DNA of 64,000 nucleotides from Ideonella alba (GCF_018069875.1 NZ_JAGQDF010000007.1:186001-250000); one strand, 5' to 3'; shown: positions 50,489 through 60,126, counted from the stretch's first letter. The notes: generated by a model not told the origin, from the sequence alone. Numbers and translations: made by a program.

Positions 50489-51375
50489 AGCAGGTCCTTG
50501 GGGTCGTCGAAGTGGGCTTCGACGTCCATCGGCAGCAGCTGGATCGTGGCCCGCAGGCCCGGCACCGCGCTCATCAGCGCCTGCTCCACCGATGCGCGCA
50601 GCGCCGCCGCGCGCTGCAGCGTCCAGCTGGCCGGCATGTGCATGTGCATGTCGGCAAAGCGGCGCGCGCCGGCGCGGCGCGTGGTCAGGTGGTCGAAGCG
50701 GATGGTGGCGTGGTCGAAGTCCTTCAGCACCGCGTGAATGGCGGCCTGGTGCTCGGGCTCCAGCGCGCGGTCCATCAGGCCATCGGCCGAGCGGTGCACC
50801 AGCGAGACGCCCTCGCGGATGATGTTCAGCGCCACCAGCATCGCGGCCAGCGGGTCCAGCCACAGCCAGCCGGTCAGTTGCACCGCGATCAGGCCGATCA
50901 CCACGCCCACGGAGGTCCAGACGTCGGTGATCAGGTGCCGCGCATCGCCTTCCAGCGCGATCGAGTGGTGTTCGCGGGCGGCGCGCAGCATGCTCCAGGC
51001 CAGCGCACCATTGATGGCCGAGCTGGCCACCGACAGCGCCAGGCCCCAGTCCAGCCGCTCCAGCGGCTGCGGGTGCAGCCAGCGGTCCAGCGCGGCCAGC
51101 ATGATGCCGGCCGCGGCGCCCAGGATCAGCACGCCCTCGAAGCCACTGGAGAAGTACTCGGCCTTGTGGTGGCCATAGGGGTGGTCTTCATCGGCCGGCT
51201 GCGCGGCGATCGTCACCATGGCCAGCGCAAAGGTGGCGCCGGCCAGGTTGACCAGCGACTCCAGCGCATCCGACAACAGGCTGACCGAGCCGGTCAGCCA
51301 CCAGGCGCCGGCCTTCAGCGCAATGGTGGCCAGCGCCGCCACGACCGACAGGCGCAGGTAAGAACTCACTTGCAT
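50485..51375 (-). CDS. Cation diffusion facilitator transporter (FieF/MMT1-like)
   Basis: The protein has 296 residues with six membrane helices. Metal-site regions are [12 protein letters not shown] and [19 protein letters not shown], with [13 protein letters not shown] between helices 2 and 3. The cytoplasmic C-terminal domain (about 205-296) is His-rich (MHMHMP). It exports divalent metals such as Zn or Fe against protons. The metal cannot be decided from sequence by eye. Confidence 0.92.
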   Translation of the reverse strand: MQVSSYLRLSVVAALATIALKAGAWWLTGSVSLLSDALESLVNLAGATFALAMVTIAAQPADEDHPYGHHKAEYFSSGFEGVLILGAAAGIMLAALDRWLHPQPLERLDWGLALSVASSAINGALAWSMLRAAREHHSIALEGDARHLITDVWTSVGVVIGLIAVQLTGWLWLDPLAAMLVALNIIREGVSLVHRSADGLMDRALEPEHQAAIHAVLKDFDHATIRFDHLTTRRAGARRFADMHMHMPASWTLQRAAALRASVEQALMSAVPGLRATIQLLPMDVEAHFDDPKDLL

Positions 51376-51461
51376 GCCGCGATTGTCGCCCGCAACAGGT
51401 CGTCACAAGGGGCTTGGCGAAATTCGTAACATTGAGCGGTCCACTGACTCTGATACACACC

Positions 51462-51869
51462 ATGCGCCTCGCTCACCGCACCTTCACCCTGCTGCTGGCC
51501 TCCAGCCTCAGCTTCGCCGGTTTCATGCAACCCGCCCAGGCGGCTGGCATTGCGGCCGAGGCCGTGGCCGTCGACGAAGGCCTGGCGCTGCGCCCGGCCG
51601 CCGACGCCCGCGCGCTGATCGACGCCTCGCTGGCCCGCGCCGATGTGCAGGCCGGCCTGCAGGCCCGCGGCGTCGACCTCGACCAGGCCCGCGCCCGCGT
51701 GGCCGCGCTGAGCGACGCCGAGGCCCAGCAACTGGCCCGCACGATCGACAGCGCCCCGGCCGGCGCCAGCGACCTGGTCGGCGTGCTGGTCTTCATCTTC
51801 GTGCTGCTGCTGGTCACTGACATCCTGGGCCTGACCAAGGTCTTCCCGTTCACCCGCTCGGTGCGCTGA
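51462..51869 (+). CDS. PA2779-family small exported protein
   Basis: The protein has 135 residues. A signal-like N-terminus (MRLAHRTFTLLLASSLSFAGF...AQA) is followed by a helical region with ARVAALSDAEAQQLARTID and a C-terminal membrane helix (LVGVLVFIFVLLLVTDILGL) before VFPFTRSVR. This matches the PA2779 family of unknown function, whose gene usually precedes a PA2778-type peptidase, as it does here. Confidence 0.82.
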   Translation: MRLAHRTFTLLLASSLSFAGFMQPAQAAGIAAEAVAVDEGLALRPAADARALIDASLARADVQAGLQARGVDLDQARARVAALSDAEAQQLARTIDSAPAGASDLVGVLVFIFVLLLVTDILGLTKVFPFTRSVR

Positions 51870-51882
51870 GTCGCCAGGCCCG

Positions 51883-52842
51883 ATGCGCCGGCGTGACGCG
51901 CTGGCCGCTGGCCTGCTGGCGCCGGCGCTGAGCGGCTGCGCGACGCTGGCGCCTGCGCCGATGGGCGCGGCGCTGCGGGCGCAGTCGCCGCCGGGCCTGC
52001 CGCGCCGCCACTGGCTGGCGGACGCCCCCTTCGTGGCCGACGACGACGAGCTGTGCGGGCCCGCCGTGCTGTCGGCCGCGCTGGCGGCTGCCGGTCGGCC
52101 GGTGCCGCTCGAGACCCTGCGCGCGCAGGTCTACCTGCCTGGCCGCGGCGGCACGCTGCAGGCCGAGATGCTGGCCGCACCCCGCCGCCACGCCATGCTG
52201 TCGGTCGAGTTGCCGCCGCGGCTGGACGCGCTGCTGGCGCTGGTGGCCCAGGGCCACCCGGCCGCGCTGCTGCTGAACCTGTCGCTGCCGATCTGGCCGC
52301 GCTGGCACTATGTGCTGCTGACCGGCTACGACCTGGACGCCGGCACCGTGCGCCTGCACACCGGCACCCGGGCGCAGGCGCTGTGGGACCTGTCGCCGCT
52401 GGAGGCCACCTGGGCGCGCAGCGGCCACTGGGCCCTGGCGGTGCTGCCACCGGGCCATTGGCCCCCGCAGGTGGACGAGGCGCCGGCCGTGGCCGCGCTG
52501 CTGGGCCTGGACCGCGCCCAGGCCCCGGCCCGGGAGCGGGCTCGCGCCTGGGCCTCGGCCGCGGCGCGCTGGCCGCAGCGGCTGTCGATCAGCGTGGGTT
52601 GGGCGCAGGCCCTGGCCGATGCCGGCCGCGGCCCCGAGGCCGAGGCCGTGCTGCAGGCCTGGCTGGCCCAGGGCGACAGCGCGGTGGCCTGGAACAACCT
52701 GGCCCAGTTGCGGCTGATGCGCGGCGACATGGGTGCGGCGCATGACGCGGCTGAGCGCGCCGTGGCGCGCGCCCGGGCGGCCGAGCCGCAATGGCTGGCC
52801 CAGGCACAGGCGACGCTGCGCGCCGCCACGCCCGACCCGTGA
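51883..52842 (+). CDS. PA2778-family lipoprotein cysteine peptidase with TPR tail
   Basis: The protein has 319 residues. A lipobox (LAPALSGC, Cys at 19) marks it as a lipoprotein. A C39-like papain fold follows, with the active Cys in DDDELCGPAVLSAAL, the His in WPRWHYVLLTGYD and Asp/Asn positions after it. The C-terminal third is TPR-like (SVAWNNLAQLRLMRGDMGAAHDAAERAV-type helices). It lies 13 nt after the PA2779-like gene. The substrate is unknown; the partner may be its target or anchor. Confidence 0.85.
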   Translation: MRRRDALAAGLLAPALSGCATLAPAPMGAALRAQSPPGLPRRHWLADAPFVADDDELCGPAVLSAALAAAGRPVPLETLRAQVYLPGRGGTLQAEMLAAPRRHAMLSVELPPRLDALLALVAQGHPAALLLNLSLPIWPRWHYVLLTGYDLDAGTVRLHTGTRAQALWDLSPLEATWARSGHWALAVLPPGHWPPQVDEAPAVAALLGLDRAQAPARERARAWASAAARWPQRLSISVGWAQALADAGRGPEAEAVLQAWLAQGDSAVAWNNLAQLRLMRGDMGAAHDAAERAVARARAAEPQWLAQAQATLRAATPDP

Positions 52843-53283
52843 TCAGCGCTTGACGATGCCCAGCAGCTCGACGTCGAAGACCAGGGTCGAGTTCGGCGGG
52901 ATCAGGTCGCCAATCGCCCGGCCGCCATAGGCGATCGCCGAGGGGCAGGTCAGCTTGGCCTTGCCGCCGGTCTTCATCAGCTGCAGGCCTTCGGTCCAGC
53001 AGGGGATCACGCGGCCCAGCGGGAACTCGGCGGGCTGGCCGCGGCTGTAGGAGCTGTCGAACTCCTTGCCGTCGGTCAGCGTGCCGCGGTAGTGCACGCG
53101 CACGGTGTCGGCCGCCACCGGGCTGCCGCCGGTGCCGTCCTTCAGGCTGCGGAACACCAGGCCACTGGCGGTGGTCTTGGCGCCGGGTTCCTTGGCCGCC
53201 GCGGCCAGCGCCGGGTTGGCGTCCTGGGCCTGGGCGGCGCCGAACAGGGTGAGGGCCAGCAGGGCGGCGGCAAGGGACTTCAT
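52843..53283 (-). CDS. FKBP-type peptidyl-prolyl isomerase, exported
   Basis: The protein has 146 residues with a signal peptide (MKSLAAALLALTLFGAAQA). The FKBP fold shows VRVHYRGTLTDGKEFDSSYSRG, FPLGRVIPCWTEGLQLMKTGGKAKL and AYGGRAIGDLIPPNSTLVFDVELL. It should act as a foldase in the periplasm. It starts 23 nt downstream of tyrS. Its stop abuts that of the PA2778-like gene. Confidence 0.94.
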   Translation of the reverse strand: MKSLAAALLALTLFGAAQAQDANPALAAAAKEPGAKTTASGLVFRSLKDGTGGSPVAADTVRVHYRGTLTDGKEFDSSYSRGQPAEFPLGRVIPCWTEGLQLMKTGGKAKLTCPSAIAYGGRAIGDLIPPNSTLVFDVELLGIVKR

Positions 53284-53306
53284 CAAGGGGCTCCTGGTCA
53301 AACGGA

Positions 53307-54533
53307 TCACGACAGTGTCACACGGGCGAACTTGCGCTTGCCGACCTGCAGCACCATGGTGCCGGCGTCGAGCTTCAGGCCCTTGTCCGAGACAACCGCG
53401 CCGTCGATGCGCACACCGCCCTGCTCGACCATGCGCAGGCCCTCGCTGGTGCTGGGCACCAGGTTGGCGGCCTTGAGCAGCGCGCCGATCGCCATCGGGG
53501 CGCCGCTGAGCGCCAGCTCGGGGATCTCGTCGGGAATGCCGCCCTTGGCGCGGTTGTTGAAGTCCTGCTCGGCCGCGTCGGCCGCCGCGGCGCTGTGGAA
53601 GCGCGCGGTGATCTCCTTGGCCAGCATCACCTTGGCGTCCTTGGGGTTGCGGCCCGCGGCGACCTCGGCCTTCAGCGCCTCGATCTCGCGCTCGAGGCGG
53701 AAGGACAGCAGCGTGAACCACTTCCACATCTGCTCGTCGCTGATCGACAGGATCTTGGCGAACATGGTGTTCGCCGGCTCGGTGATGCCCACGTAGTTGT
53801 TCTTGGACTTGGACATCTTCTCGATGCCGTCCAGGCCTTCGAGCAGCGGCATCGTCAGGATGCACTGCGGCTCCTGGCCGTACTCGCTCTGCAGCGCACG
53901 GCCCACCAGCAGGTTGAACTTCTGGTCGGTGCCGCCCAGCTCCAGGTCGCTCTTGAGCGCCACCGAGTCGTAGCCCTGCATCAGCGGGTAGAGCAGCTCG
54001 TGCACCGAGATCGGCGTGTTGCTCTGGAAGCGCTTGGTGAAGTCGTCGCGCTCGAGCATGCGCGCCACGGTGTACTTGGCGGCCAGCTCGATCATGCCGC
54101 GCGCGCCCAGCGGGTCGCTCCATTCGCTGTTGTAGCGGATCTCGGTCCTGGCCGGGTCCAGCACCAGGCTGGCCTGGGCGTAGTAGGTCTGGGCGTTGGC
54201 CTCGATCTGCTCGCGCGTCAGCGGCGGGCGGGTGGCGTTGCGGCCCGACGGATCGCCGATCATCGAGGTGAAGTCGCCGATCAGGAAGATCACCTGGTGA
54301 CCCAGGTCCTGCAGCTGGCGCATCTTGTTGAGCACCACCGTGTGGCCCAGGTGGATGTCGGGCGCGGTGGGGTCCAGGCCCAGCTTGATGCGCAGCGGCT
54401 GGCCGCTGGCCTCCGACCGTTGCAGCTTCTTCAGCCAGTCGGCCTCGGGCAGCAGTTCGGCGCAGCCGCGGCGGCTGACGGCCAGCGCTTCGAGCACGCG
54501 CTCGCTGGGGTTCTGGGAATCGGGCTGGGACAT
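53307..54533 (-). CDS. tyrS: Tyrosyl-tRNA synthetase (TyrZ/TyrS2-type)
   Basis: The protein has 408 residues. Class I motifs are HLGH in [15 protein letters not shown] and EKMSKSKNN; a C-terminal S4 RNA-binding domain holds the last 65 residues. The long N-terminus and the TAPDIHLGH form resemble the second bacterial TyrRS subgroup. The ATG at 54533 was chosen over a TTG at 54545. It charges tRNATyr. Confidence 0.95.
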   Translation of the reverse strand: MSQPDSQNPSERVLEALAVSRRGCAELLPEADWLKKLQRSEASGQPLRIKLGLDPTAPDIHLGHTVVLNKMRQLQDLGHQVIFLIGDFTSMIGDPSGRNATRPPLTREQIEANAQTYYAQASLVLDPARTEIRYNSEWSDPLGARGMIELAAKYTVARMLERDDFTKRFQSNTPISVHELLYPLMQGYDSVALKSDLELGGTDQKFNLLVGRALQSEYGQEPQCILTMPLLEGLDGIEKMSKSKNNYVGITEPANTMFAKILSISDEQMWKWFTLLSFRLEREIEALKAEVAAGRNPKDAKVMLAKEITARFHSAAAADAAEQDFNNRAKGGIPDEIPELALSGAPMAIGALLKAANLVPSTSEGLRMVEQGGVRIDGAVVSDKGLKLDAGTMVLQVGKRKFARVTLS

Positions 54534-54734
54534 CGGGGGCACCAAGGGATCACGACAATCCCCACGATCGTGGGGGTCGGTAGAATCGGGGAACTCTGCC
54601 GGGCCAGCGGGTCAGACCCGTGGCAAGCACCTGCCACCGCGCAGGCTGCTGCTTCCCGAGCAGCGCCGTGATTCTAAGGGCCGGCCTGCGCCGACCCTGC
54701 CGCCCCGGCGGCACCTCACACAACGACCTGATCG
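54534..54734. promoter_or_regulatory. Divergent tyrS / M23 peptidase intergenic region
   Basis: These 201 nt hold a perfect 16-bp palindrome CCCCACGATCGTGGGG (54560-54575) and a -10-like TAGAAT (54581-54586) on the plus strand. The palindrome is 27 nt upstream of the tyrS start codon, so it would sit in or near the tyrS promoter or leader. No T-box-like structure is evident. Nothing else is seen. Confidence 0.4.
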
Positions 54735-56114
54735 ATGCCGCTGGGAACCGCTTTGCCTGAATTCGCCGCAGACCTGCTGGCCCGCGTGGGCCGCTGGACG
54801 CGCGCCCACCACCGCGGCCTGGCCCTGAGCACCCTGCTGGGCCTGGCCGGTTTCGGTGTCACCGCCTTCGGCATCGCGCCGCTGGCCCCTGACGCCGCGC
54901 AGCTGCCGCAGCGCCTGCTGCTCGAACCCATCGTGCCGCCCAGCCTGGACGGTCAGCTCGAGGCCCTGGCCGGCCTGCGCTTGCAGCTCACGCGCGGCGA
55001 CGTCACCCGCGCCAGCGACACCGCCGACAGCCTGCTGCGCCGCCTGGGCGTGGAAGACGCCGCCGCGGCGCAGTGGATGCGCAGCGACGCGCTGGCCCGC
55101 CGCCTCATCGAAGGCCGCCCCGGCAAGCTGGTGCAGGCCCAGGTCGATGCCCAGGGCCGCCTGCTGTCCCTGGTCGCGCGCTTCCCGGTGGACGAGGCCG
55201 ATTCGCCGGTGCCGCAGTTCTTTCACCGCTTCGAGATCACCCGCCAGGGCGAGCACTTCAGCAGCCGCGCCGAGCAGCGCCCGCTGGAACGCCTGCCGCG
55301 CCTGGCCAGCGGCCGCATCGACAGCTCGCTGTTCGCCGCCACCGACGAGGCCAACATCCCCGACGGCGTCGCGGTGCAGCTGGCCGAGGTCTTCTCCACC
55401 GACATCGACTTCCGCCGCGAGCTGCGCAAGGGCGACCGCTTCAGCCTGATCTACGAATCGCTCAGCGCCGACGGCGAGCCCGTGCCCTGGGGCAATGGCC
55501 GGCTGCTGGCCGCCGAGTTCGTCAACAACGGCAAGACCTACCAGGCCGCCTGGTTCGGCGAAGGCCGCGGTGGCTACTACGACCTCAAAGGCCAGAGCAA
55601 GCGGCGCGCCTTCCTGTCCAGCCCGCTGGCGTTCTCGCGCGTGACCTCGGGCTTCGCGATGCGCTTCCACCCGATCCACAAGACCTGGCGCGCCCACCTG
55701 GGCACCGACTATGGCGCCCCGACCGGCACGCCAGTGCGCAGCGTCGGCGACGGCAGCGTGGTCTTCAGCGGCTGGCAGAACGGCTATGGCAACGTGGTGC
55801 GCATCCAGCACAGCGGCGGCCGCGAAACGGTCTACGCCCACCTCAGCCGCATCGATGTGCGCAAGGGCCAGCGGGTCGGCCAGGGTGATCGCCTGGGTGC
55901 CGTGGGCGCCACCGGCTGGGCCACCGGCCCGCACCTGCACTTCGAGTTCCTGGTGGGCGGTCAGCACCAGGACCCGCAGGTCATCGCCAAGGCCTCCGAG
56001 GTGATCGAGCTCGACCCTGCGCAGCGCGGCCGTTTCGCCAGCCTAGCGCAGACCGTGTCCAGCCAGCTGGCGCTGGCCACCCGCATCGACGGCCACCCTG
56101 GCCAGTTCGAGTGA
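54735..56114 (+). CDS. M23 family murein endopeptidase (MepM/NlpD-like)
   Basis: The protein has 459 residues. A single N-terminal helix (about 28-50) anchors it. An OapA/LysM-like middle region (ADEANIPDGVAVQLAEVFSTDIDF) is followed by the LytM domain with the zinc ligands in RFHPIHKTWRAHLGTDYGAP and HLHFEFLVGG. It should cleave peptidoglycan cross-links for wall growth. It is divergent from tyrS and upstream of anmK, a frequent betaproteobacterial trio linking wall turnover to recycling. Confidence 0.93.
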   Translation: MPLGTALPEFAADLLARVGRWTRAHHRGLALSTLLGLAGFGVTAFGIAPLAPDAAQLPQRLLLEPIVPPSLDGQLEALAGLRLQLTRGDVTRASDTADSLLRRLGVEDAAAAQWMRSDALARRLIEGRPGKLVQAQVDAQGRLLSLVARFPVDEADSPVPQFFHRFEITRQGEHFSSRAEQRPLERLPRLASGRIDSSLFAATDEANIPDGVAVQLAEVFSTDIDFRRELRKGDRFSLIYESLSADGEPVPWGNGRLLAAEFVNNGKTYQAAWFGEGRGGYYDLKGQSKRRAFLSSPLAFSRVTSGFAMRFHPIHKTWRAHLGTDYGAPTGTPVRSVGDGSVVFSGWQNGYGNVVRIQHSGGRETVYAHLSRIDVRKGQRVGQGDRLGAVGATGWATGPHLHFEFLVGGQHQDPQVIAKASEVIELDPAQRGRFASLAQTVSSQLALATRIDGHPGQFE

Positions 56115-56126
56115 TCGGCTGAACCG

Positions 56127-57230
56127 ATGCGCTGCATCGGCTTGATGTCGGGCACCTCGCTCGACGGCATCGATGGTGTGCTGGCCCGGCTGTCACCGCA
56201 GCTGCAGGTCGAGGCCCATGTGCACCGGCCGATGCCGCCCGCATTGCGGGCCGAGCTGCTGGCGTTGAACACGTCCGGCCCCGACGAACTGCACCGCGCC
56301 GCCCTGGCGGCCAATGCCCTGGCCGAGGCGCAGGCCGAGGTGGTGCAGGCCCTGCTGGCGCACAGCGGTCTGAGCGCCGCCGACGTGCGCGCGGTGGGCT
56401 CGCATGGCCAGACCGTGCGCCACCGGCCCGGCGCGGTCGACGGCACCGGCTACACCTGGCAGCTCAACCAGCCCGCGCTGCTGGCCGAGCGCTGCGGCAT
56501 TGACGTGGTGGCGGACTTCCGCAGCCGCGACGTGGCCGCCGGCGGCCAGGGGGCGCCGCTGGTGCCCGCCTTCCATGCCCAGGTCTTCGGGCGGACGGAC
56601 CAGGCCCGCGCGGTGCTGAACCTCGGCGGCATCGGCAACCTGACGCTGCTGCCGGCGGGTGGGGCGCCGGTCTCGGGATTCGATTGCGGCCCGGGCAATG
56701 CCCTGCTGGACCTGTGGGTGCAGCAGCACCTCGGCCAGGATTTCGATGCCGATGGCCAGTGGGCCGCGAGTGGTCAGGTGCACGGGGCGCTGCTGGGCGG
56801 GCTGATGGCCGAGCCCTATCTGGCCGAGGCGCCGCCCAAGAGCACTGGGCGCGACCTGTTCCACGCCGATTGGCTGGTAGCGCAGTTGCAGCGCTGCGCG
56901 GGCGTGTCGCCCCAGGATGTGCAGGCCACGCTGGCCGAGTTCACCGCCCGGGCCGCCACCGAGGCGCTGCATCGCCACGCCCCGCAGACCACCGATCTGC
57001 TGGTCTGCGGTGGTGGCGCGCTCAACGCCGACCTGATGCAGCGCCTGACGCGGCTGCTGCCTGGCGTGCGCGTGCGCAGCACCGCGGCCGAGGGCCTGCC
57101 GCCGATGCAGGTCGAAGCCACCGCCTTTGCCTGGCTGGCCGGGGCGCACCTGATGCGCCAGCCCGCCAACCTGCCGGCGGTCACCGGGGCGCGCGGACCG
57201 CGCGTGCTGGGCGCGCTCTACCCGGCCTGA
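56127..57230 (+). CDS. anmK: Anhydro-N-acetylmuramic acid kinase
   Basis: The protein has 367 residues. It starts RCIGLMSGTSLDGIDGVL, the AnmK signature, and has GSHGQTVRHRPG, LNLGGIGNLTLL and LLVCGGGALNADLMQRL. It phosphorylates 1,6-anhydroMurNAc from lytic transglycosylases and so recycles cell wall. It follows the M23 peptidase by 12 nt. Confidence 0.95.
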   Translation: MRCIGLMSGTSLDGIDGVLARLSPQLQVEAHVHRPMPPALRAELLALNTSGPDELHRAALAANALAEAQAEVVQALLAHSGLSAADVRAVGSHGQTVRHRPGAVDGTGYTWQLNQPALLAERCGIDVVADFRSRDVAAGGQGAPLVPAFHAQVFGRTDQARAVLNLGGIGNLTLLPAGGAPVSGFDCGPGNALLDLWVQQHLGQDFDADGQWAASGQVHGALLGGLMAEPYLAEAPPKSTGRDLFHADWLVAQLQRCAGVSPQDVQATLAEFTARAATEALHRHAPQTTDLLVCGGGALNADLMQRLTRLLPGVRVRSTAAEGLPPMQVEATAFAWLAGAHLMRQPANLPAVTGARGPRVLGALYPA

Positions 57231-57253
57231 TCGGTCCGGTCGCTGCAGGCGTG

Positions 57254-57275
57254 AAAAAGCCGCCCGTGGGCGGCT
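57254..57275 (-). terminator. Intrinsic terminator of erpA
   Basis: AGCCGCC-CGTG-GGCGGCT (57258-57275) forms a 7-bp stem, and on the minus strand it runs into T5. It lies 82 nt downstream of the erpA stop and may also affect convergent anmK. Confidence 0.8.
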
Positions 57276-57356
57276 GGTCGGTGTCGGCCGCTCCGCAGCG
57301 GCCGGCGCACCCTCTCCTGAAGGGTGGCTGCGGAGCCCGCAGCCGGGTGCAGACAC

Positions 57357-57731
57357 TTACACCGAGAAGCTCGAGCCGCAGCCGCAGGTGGTGGTGGCGT
57401 TCGGGTTGCGGATCACGAACTGCGCGCCCTGCAGGTCTTCCTTGTAGTCGATCTCGGCGCCGACCAGGTACTGCAGGCTCATCGCGTCGATCAGCAGCGT
57501 CACGCCGTTCTTGCTCATCTGCGTGTCGTCTTCGTTGACGACTTCGTCGAAGGTGAAGCCGTACTGGAAGCCCGAGCAGCCGCCGCCCTGCACGAAGACG
57601 CGCAGCTTCAGCTCGGGATTGCCCTCCTCGGCGACCAGATCGGCCACCTTGGCGGCGGCGCTGTCTGTGAAGACCAGCGGTGCGGGCATCTCGCCGGCGG
57701 CGGGGGCCAGGTTCTCGGTCACGGCGTTCAT
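57357..57731 (-). CDS. erpA: Iron-sulfur cluster insertion protein ErpA
   Basis: The protein has 124 residues. The A-type carrier cysteines are in [11 protein letters not shown] and the C-terminal [11 protein letters not shown]. It delivers Fe-S clusters to apoproteins. The N-terminal extension of about 17 residues ([17 protein letters not shown]) is common in Burkholderiales. Confidence 0.96.
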   Translation of the reverse strand: MNAVTENLAPAAGEMPAPLVFTDSAAAKVADLVAEEGNPELKLRVFVQGGGCSGFQYGFTFDEVVNEDDTQMSKNGVTLLIDAMSLQYLVGAEIDYKEDLQGAQFVIRNPNATTTCGCGSSFSV

Positions 57732-57760
57732 GGATCGGTCCTTTGAGGCAATGGAAGGGG

Positions 57761-58162
57761 TCAGTGGTCGTTCGACGCCGCCAGCTTGAGCGTCGGCTTG
57801 TCGTCAGTGGCGCTGGCGTGGCGCAGTTCGCCGTCGATCTTGGCGCCCTGGTGCATTTCCAGGGCGTGGTAGTGCACGTCGCCGACGATGCGCGCCTTGG
57901 GCTGCAGCTCCAGCAGCTCGCTCGAGGCCACCGGGCCGTGCACTTCGCCGTTGATGATCACATGGCCGGCGATCACCTTGCCCATGATGCGGGCATTCTC
58001 GGAGATCACCACCAGGCTGGCGCCGTCACCGGCGGCGATGACGTCGCCGATGACCTCGCCATCCACGCGCAGGCCTTCGCTGAAACGCAGCTCGCCATGC
58101 ACGGCGGTGCCCTCGCCGATCAGGCTGCGGATCGGGGGTTGCTTCTTGCGGCTGAACCACAT
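57761..58162 (-). CDS. Bactofilin-type polymer-forming cytoskeletal protein
   Basis: The protein has 133 residues. It has the right-handed beta-helix pattern of bactofilins: [68 protein letters not shown]- and C-terminal tails are short and Pro/Lys-bearing. Bactofilins self-assemble without nucleotide and position wall-modifying enzymes. It lies between erpA and the DUF6776-like gene on the same strand. Confidence 0.93.
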   Translation of the reverse strand: MWFSRKKQPPIRSLIGEGTAVHGELRFSEGLRVDGEVIGDVIAAGDGASLVVISENARIMGKVIAGHVIINGEVHGPVASSELLELQPKARIVGDVHYHALEMHQGAKIDGELRHASATDDKPTLKLAASNDH

Positions 58163-58193
58163 GGTGATCGTCTCCAGGTTCCCAACGTTGTTG

Positions 58194-58910
58194 TCACAGG
58201 CGAGCCGTCTGGCTGGCCAGCACGGCGCCGCGGGCGTCCAGCACCCGCAACTGCACGAGTTTTACCACCGCCGCAGGCGGATGGTCCAGATGGCCCTCCA
58301 GGCGCAGGTACTGGCGCAGCTGGAAGGGCTGCGGCCCGCCGGGCATGGGCTGCGTCCAGGGCTTGCCGTCCTGCGTGCCCGACAGCGTCAGCTCGTAGCG
58401 CCCCTCGCTGGGCGCGGCCACGCGCGCCGGACTCATCACCAGCACCTGGTAGTGCAGCTTGCCCGGGCCGTCGGCCTCGACCTGGAAGGCGCGCACCTGG
58501 GGCGCGTCGCCATTCTGGCCGGCGGCTGGGAGCAGGCGCTCGAAGAAGCCCAGGTCGGCCTTGAGCTGCAGGTTGTCGGCCTCGACCTGGCGCAACTGCA
58601 CCGCCAGCCGCTCCTGCGCGACCTTCTCGGCCTTGAGCAGGCTCTCGGCCGTGTTGGCGATGGACTGCGCCTTGTCCTTGTCGTCACGCAGCGTGCGCAC
58701 CTCGGCGCGCAGCTGCTCGAGCTCGACCTTGGCGTCCTTGTCCAGGCCCGCCAGGTCCTTGCCGAATTCGAAGGCCCACAGCGCGATCGCCGCCGAGAAG
58801 CCCAGCGCCAGCGCCGCCACCGCCCAGCGCAGCGGCCAGGGCAGGTGGCTGCGCACGATCATCCGCGGGGCGGAGATCGAGAAGCGGCGGCGAAGGAGCT
58901 TCCAGCGCAT
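58194..58910 (-). CDS. DUF6776-like single-pass membrane protein
   Basis: The protein has 238 residues. A basic N-terminus leads to one membrane helix (LRWAVAALALGFSAAIALWAFEF, about 27-49), then a coiled coil (about 55-125: DAKVELEQLRAEVRTL onward) and a beta-rich periplasmic domain. This is the pattern of the DUF6776 family, which typically sits next to bactofilin and erpA in betaproteobacteria. The function is unknown; an inner-membrane partner for the bactofilin is plausible. It starts 80 nt after rpsI. Confidence 0.82.
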   Translation of the reverse strand: MRWKLLRRRFSISAPRMIVRSHLPWPLRWAVAALALGFSAAIALWAFEFGKDLAGLDKDAKVELEQLRAEVRTLRDDKDKAQSIANTAESLLKAEKVAQERLAVQLRQVEADNLQLKADLGFFERLLPAAGQNGDAPQVRAFQVEADGPGKLHYQVLVMSPARVAAPSEGRYELTLSGTQDGKPWTQPMPGGPQPFQLRQYLRLEGHLDHPPAAVVKLVQLRVLDARGAVLASQTARL

Positions 58911-58932
58911 GGTGCGGCAGTGTGGCCCGAAG

Positions 58933-58959
58933 ACGCGAAAGGCCGCTTGCGGCGGCCTT
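58933..58959 (-). terminator. Hairpin terminator after rpsI
   Basis: AAGGCCGC (58939-58946) and GCGGCCTT (58952-58959) form an 8-bp stem with a 5-nt loop. On the minus strand TTTCGCGTCTT follows, a weak U-rich tail. Confidence 0.65.
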
Positions 58960-58990
58960 CCGTGGATACCCGCAAAAACCGGGTGATCGA

Positions 58991-59383
58991 TCAGCGCTTG
59001 CTGAACTGCTTCCGACGACGGGCGCCGTGCAGACCGACCTTCTTGCGCTCGACTTCGCGGGCGTCACGGGTGACGTAGCCGGCGCTGCTCAGGGCGGGCT
59101 TGAGGGCCGCGTCGTAGTCGATCAGGGCGCGGGTGATGCCGTGGCGGACCGCACCGGCCTGGCCGGACTCGCCGCCGCCGTGCACGTTGACCTGCACGTC
59201 GAAGGCTTCGTTGTTCTCGGTCAGCACCAGGGGCTGACGGACCACCATGATGGAGGTCTGGCGGCCGAAGTACTTGTCGACGGGCTTGCCGTTGACGACG
59301 ATCTGGCCGGTGCCCTTCTTCAGGAAGACCCGGGCGACCGACGACTTGCGACGGCCGGTGCCATAGTTCCAGTTACCGATCAT
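58991..59383 (-). CDS. rpsI: 30S ribosomal protein S9
   Basis: The protein has 130 residues. It starts [21 protein letters not shown] after a short leader and ends [11 protein letters not shown], the universal basic tail that reaches the P-site tRNA. It follows rplM by 11 nt. Confidence 0.98.
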   Translation of the reverse strand: MIGNWNYGTGRRKSSVARVFLKKGTGQIVVNGKPVDKYFGRQTSIMVVRQPLVLTENNEAFDVQVNVHGGGESGQAGAVRHGITRALIDYDAALKPALSSAGYVTRDAREVERKKVGLHGARRRKQFSKR

Positions 59384-59394
59384 TCAACCGCTCC

Positions 59395-59823
59395 TCAGAT
59401 TTCCAGGGCCTTGGGGGCCTGGGCGGCGTGCGGGTGCTCGGCACCGGCGTACACCTTCAGCTTCTTGATCATGGCGTAGCCAAGCGGACCCTTGGGCAGC
59501 ATGCCCTTGACGGCCTTCTCCAGCGCGCGGCCGGGGTGCTTGGCTTGCATGTCCTTGAACTTCGTGGCGTAGATGCCGCCGGGGAAGCCCGAGTGACGGT
59601 AGTAGATCTTGTCGTTGGCCTTGTTGCCGGTGACACGGAGCTTGTCGGCGTTGACGATGACGATGAAGTCACCGGTATCGACGTGAGGCGTGTAGATGGC
59701 CTTGTGCTTGCCGCGCAGACGGAGTGCCACTTCGCTGGCGACACGTCCGAGCACCTTATCGGTGGCGTCAATCACAAACCACTCGTGCGTCACCTCGGCC
59801 GGCTTGGCGCTGAAGGTCTTCAT
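59395..59823 (-). CDS. rplM: 50S ribosomal protein L13
   Basis: The protein has 142 residues. It starts [31 protein letters not shown] and contains HSGFPGGIY and [15 protein letters not shown], all typical of L13. First gene of the rplM-rpsI operon. Confidence 0.98.
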   Translation of the reverse strand: MKTFSAKPAEVTHEWFVIDATDKVLGRVASEVALRLRGKHKAIYTPHVDTGDFIVIVNADKLRVTGNKANDKIYYRHSGFPGGIYATKFKDMQAKHPGRALEKAVKGMLPKGPLGYAMIKKLKVYAGAEHPHAAQAPKALEI

Positions 59824-60126
59824 GAGGGATCTCTTGAGTGAGAAGAAACGGCTGTGAACCGGGCTCCGGGCACCATCGGTGCTGCTTGCTGCAGCCTCTC
59901 AGGCCCCCCGGTGTGGCACCGGCATTCACGCCTGCAACCGCCCAAAAAGGCACCGCAGTTGTGAACCTCACCCCAGCCGAAAACGGGCGAAGCCGCGGAT
60001 CATAACACAGGCACCGGAACCACACCAGGCGGTCATCTGACCGGAAATACAGGGTCTCCTCCTCACCGTGACGGGATGGATCTGTGTACAGTGCGGGTTA
60101 TCCCTTAGTCACCGGAGCGCCCCTCC
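59824..60126. promoter_or_regulatory. Divergent promoter region of rplM-rpsI and the GNAT gene
   Basis: These 303 nt carry no credible gene. On the minus strand TGTTATGAT (60006 down to 59999) is an extended -10 box; transcription would begin near 59992 and give rplM a leader of about 170 nt. Immediately upstream (60007-60030) is only a weak -35. No attenuator is obvious. The plus-strand promoter for the GNAT gene is not evident. Confidence 0.45.

Noticed and set aside
54612..55967. 451-codon open frame opposite the M23 peptidase gene
   Set aside because: No start signal or domain; the plus-strand gene has clear zinc-site motifs.
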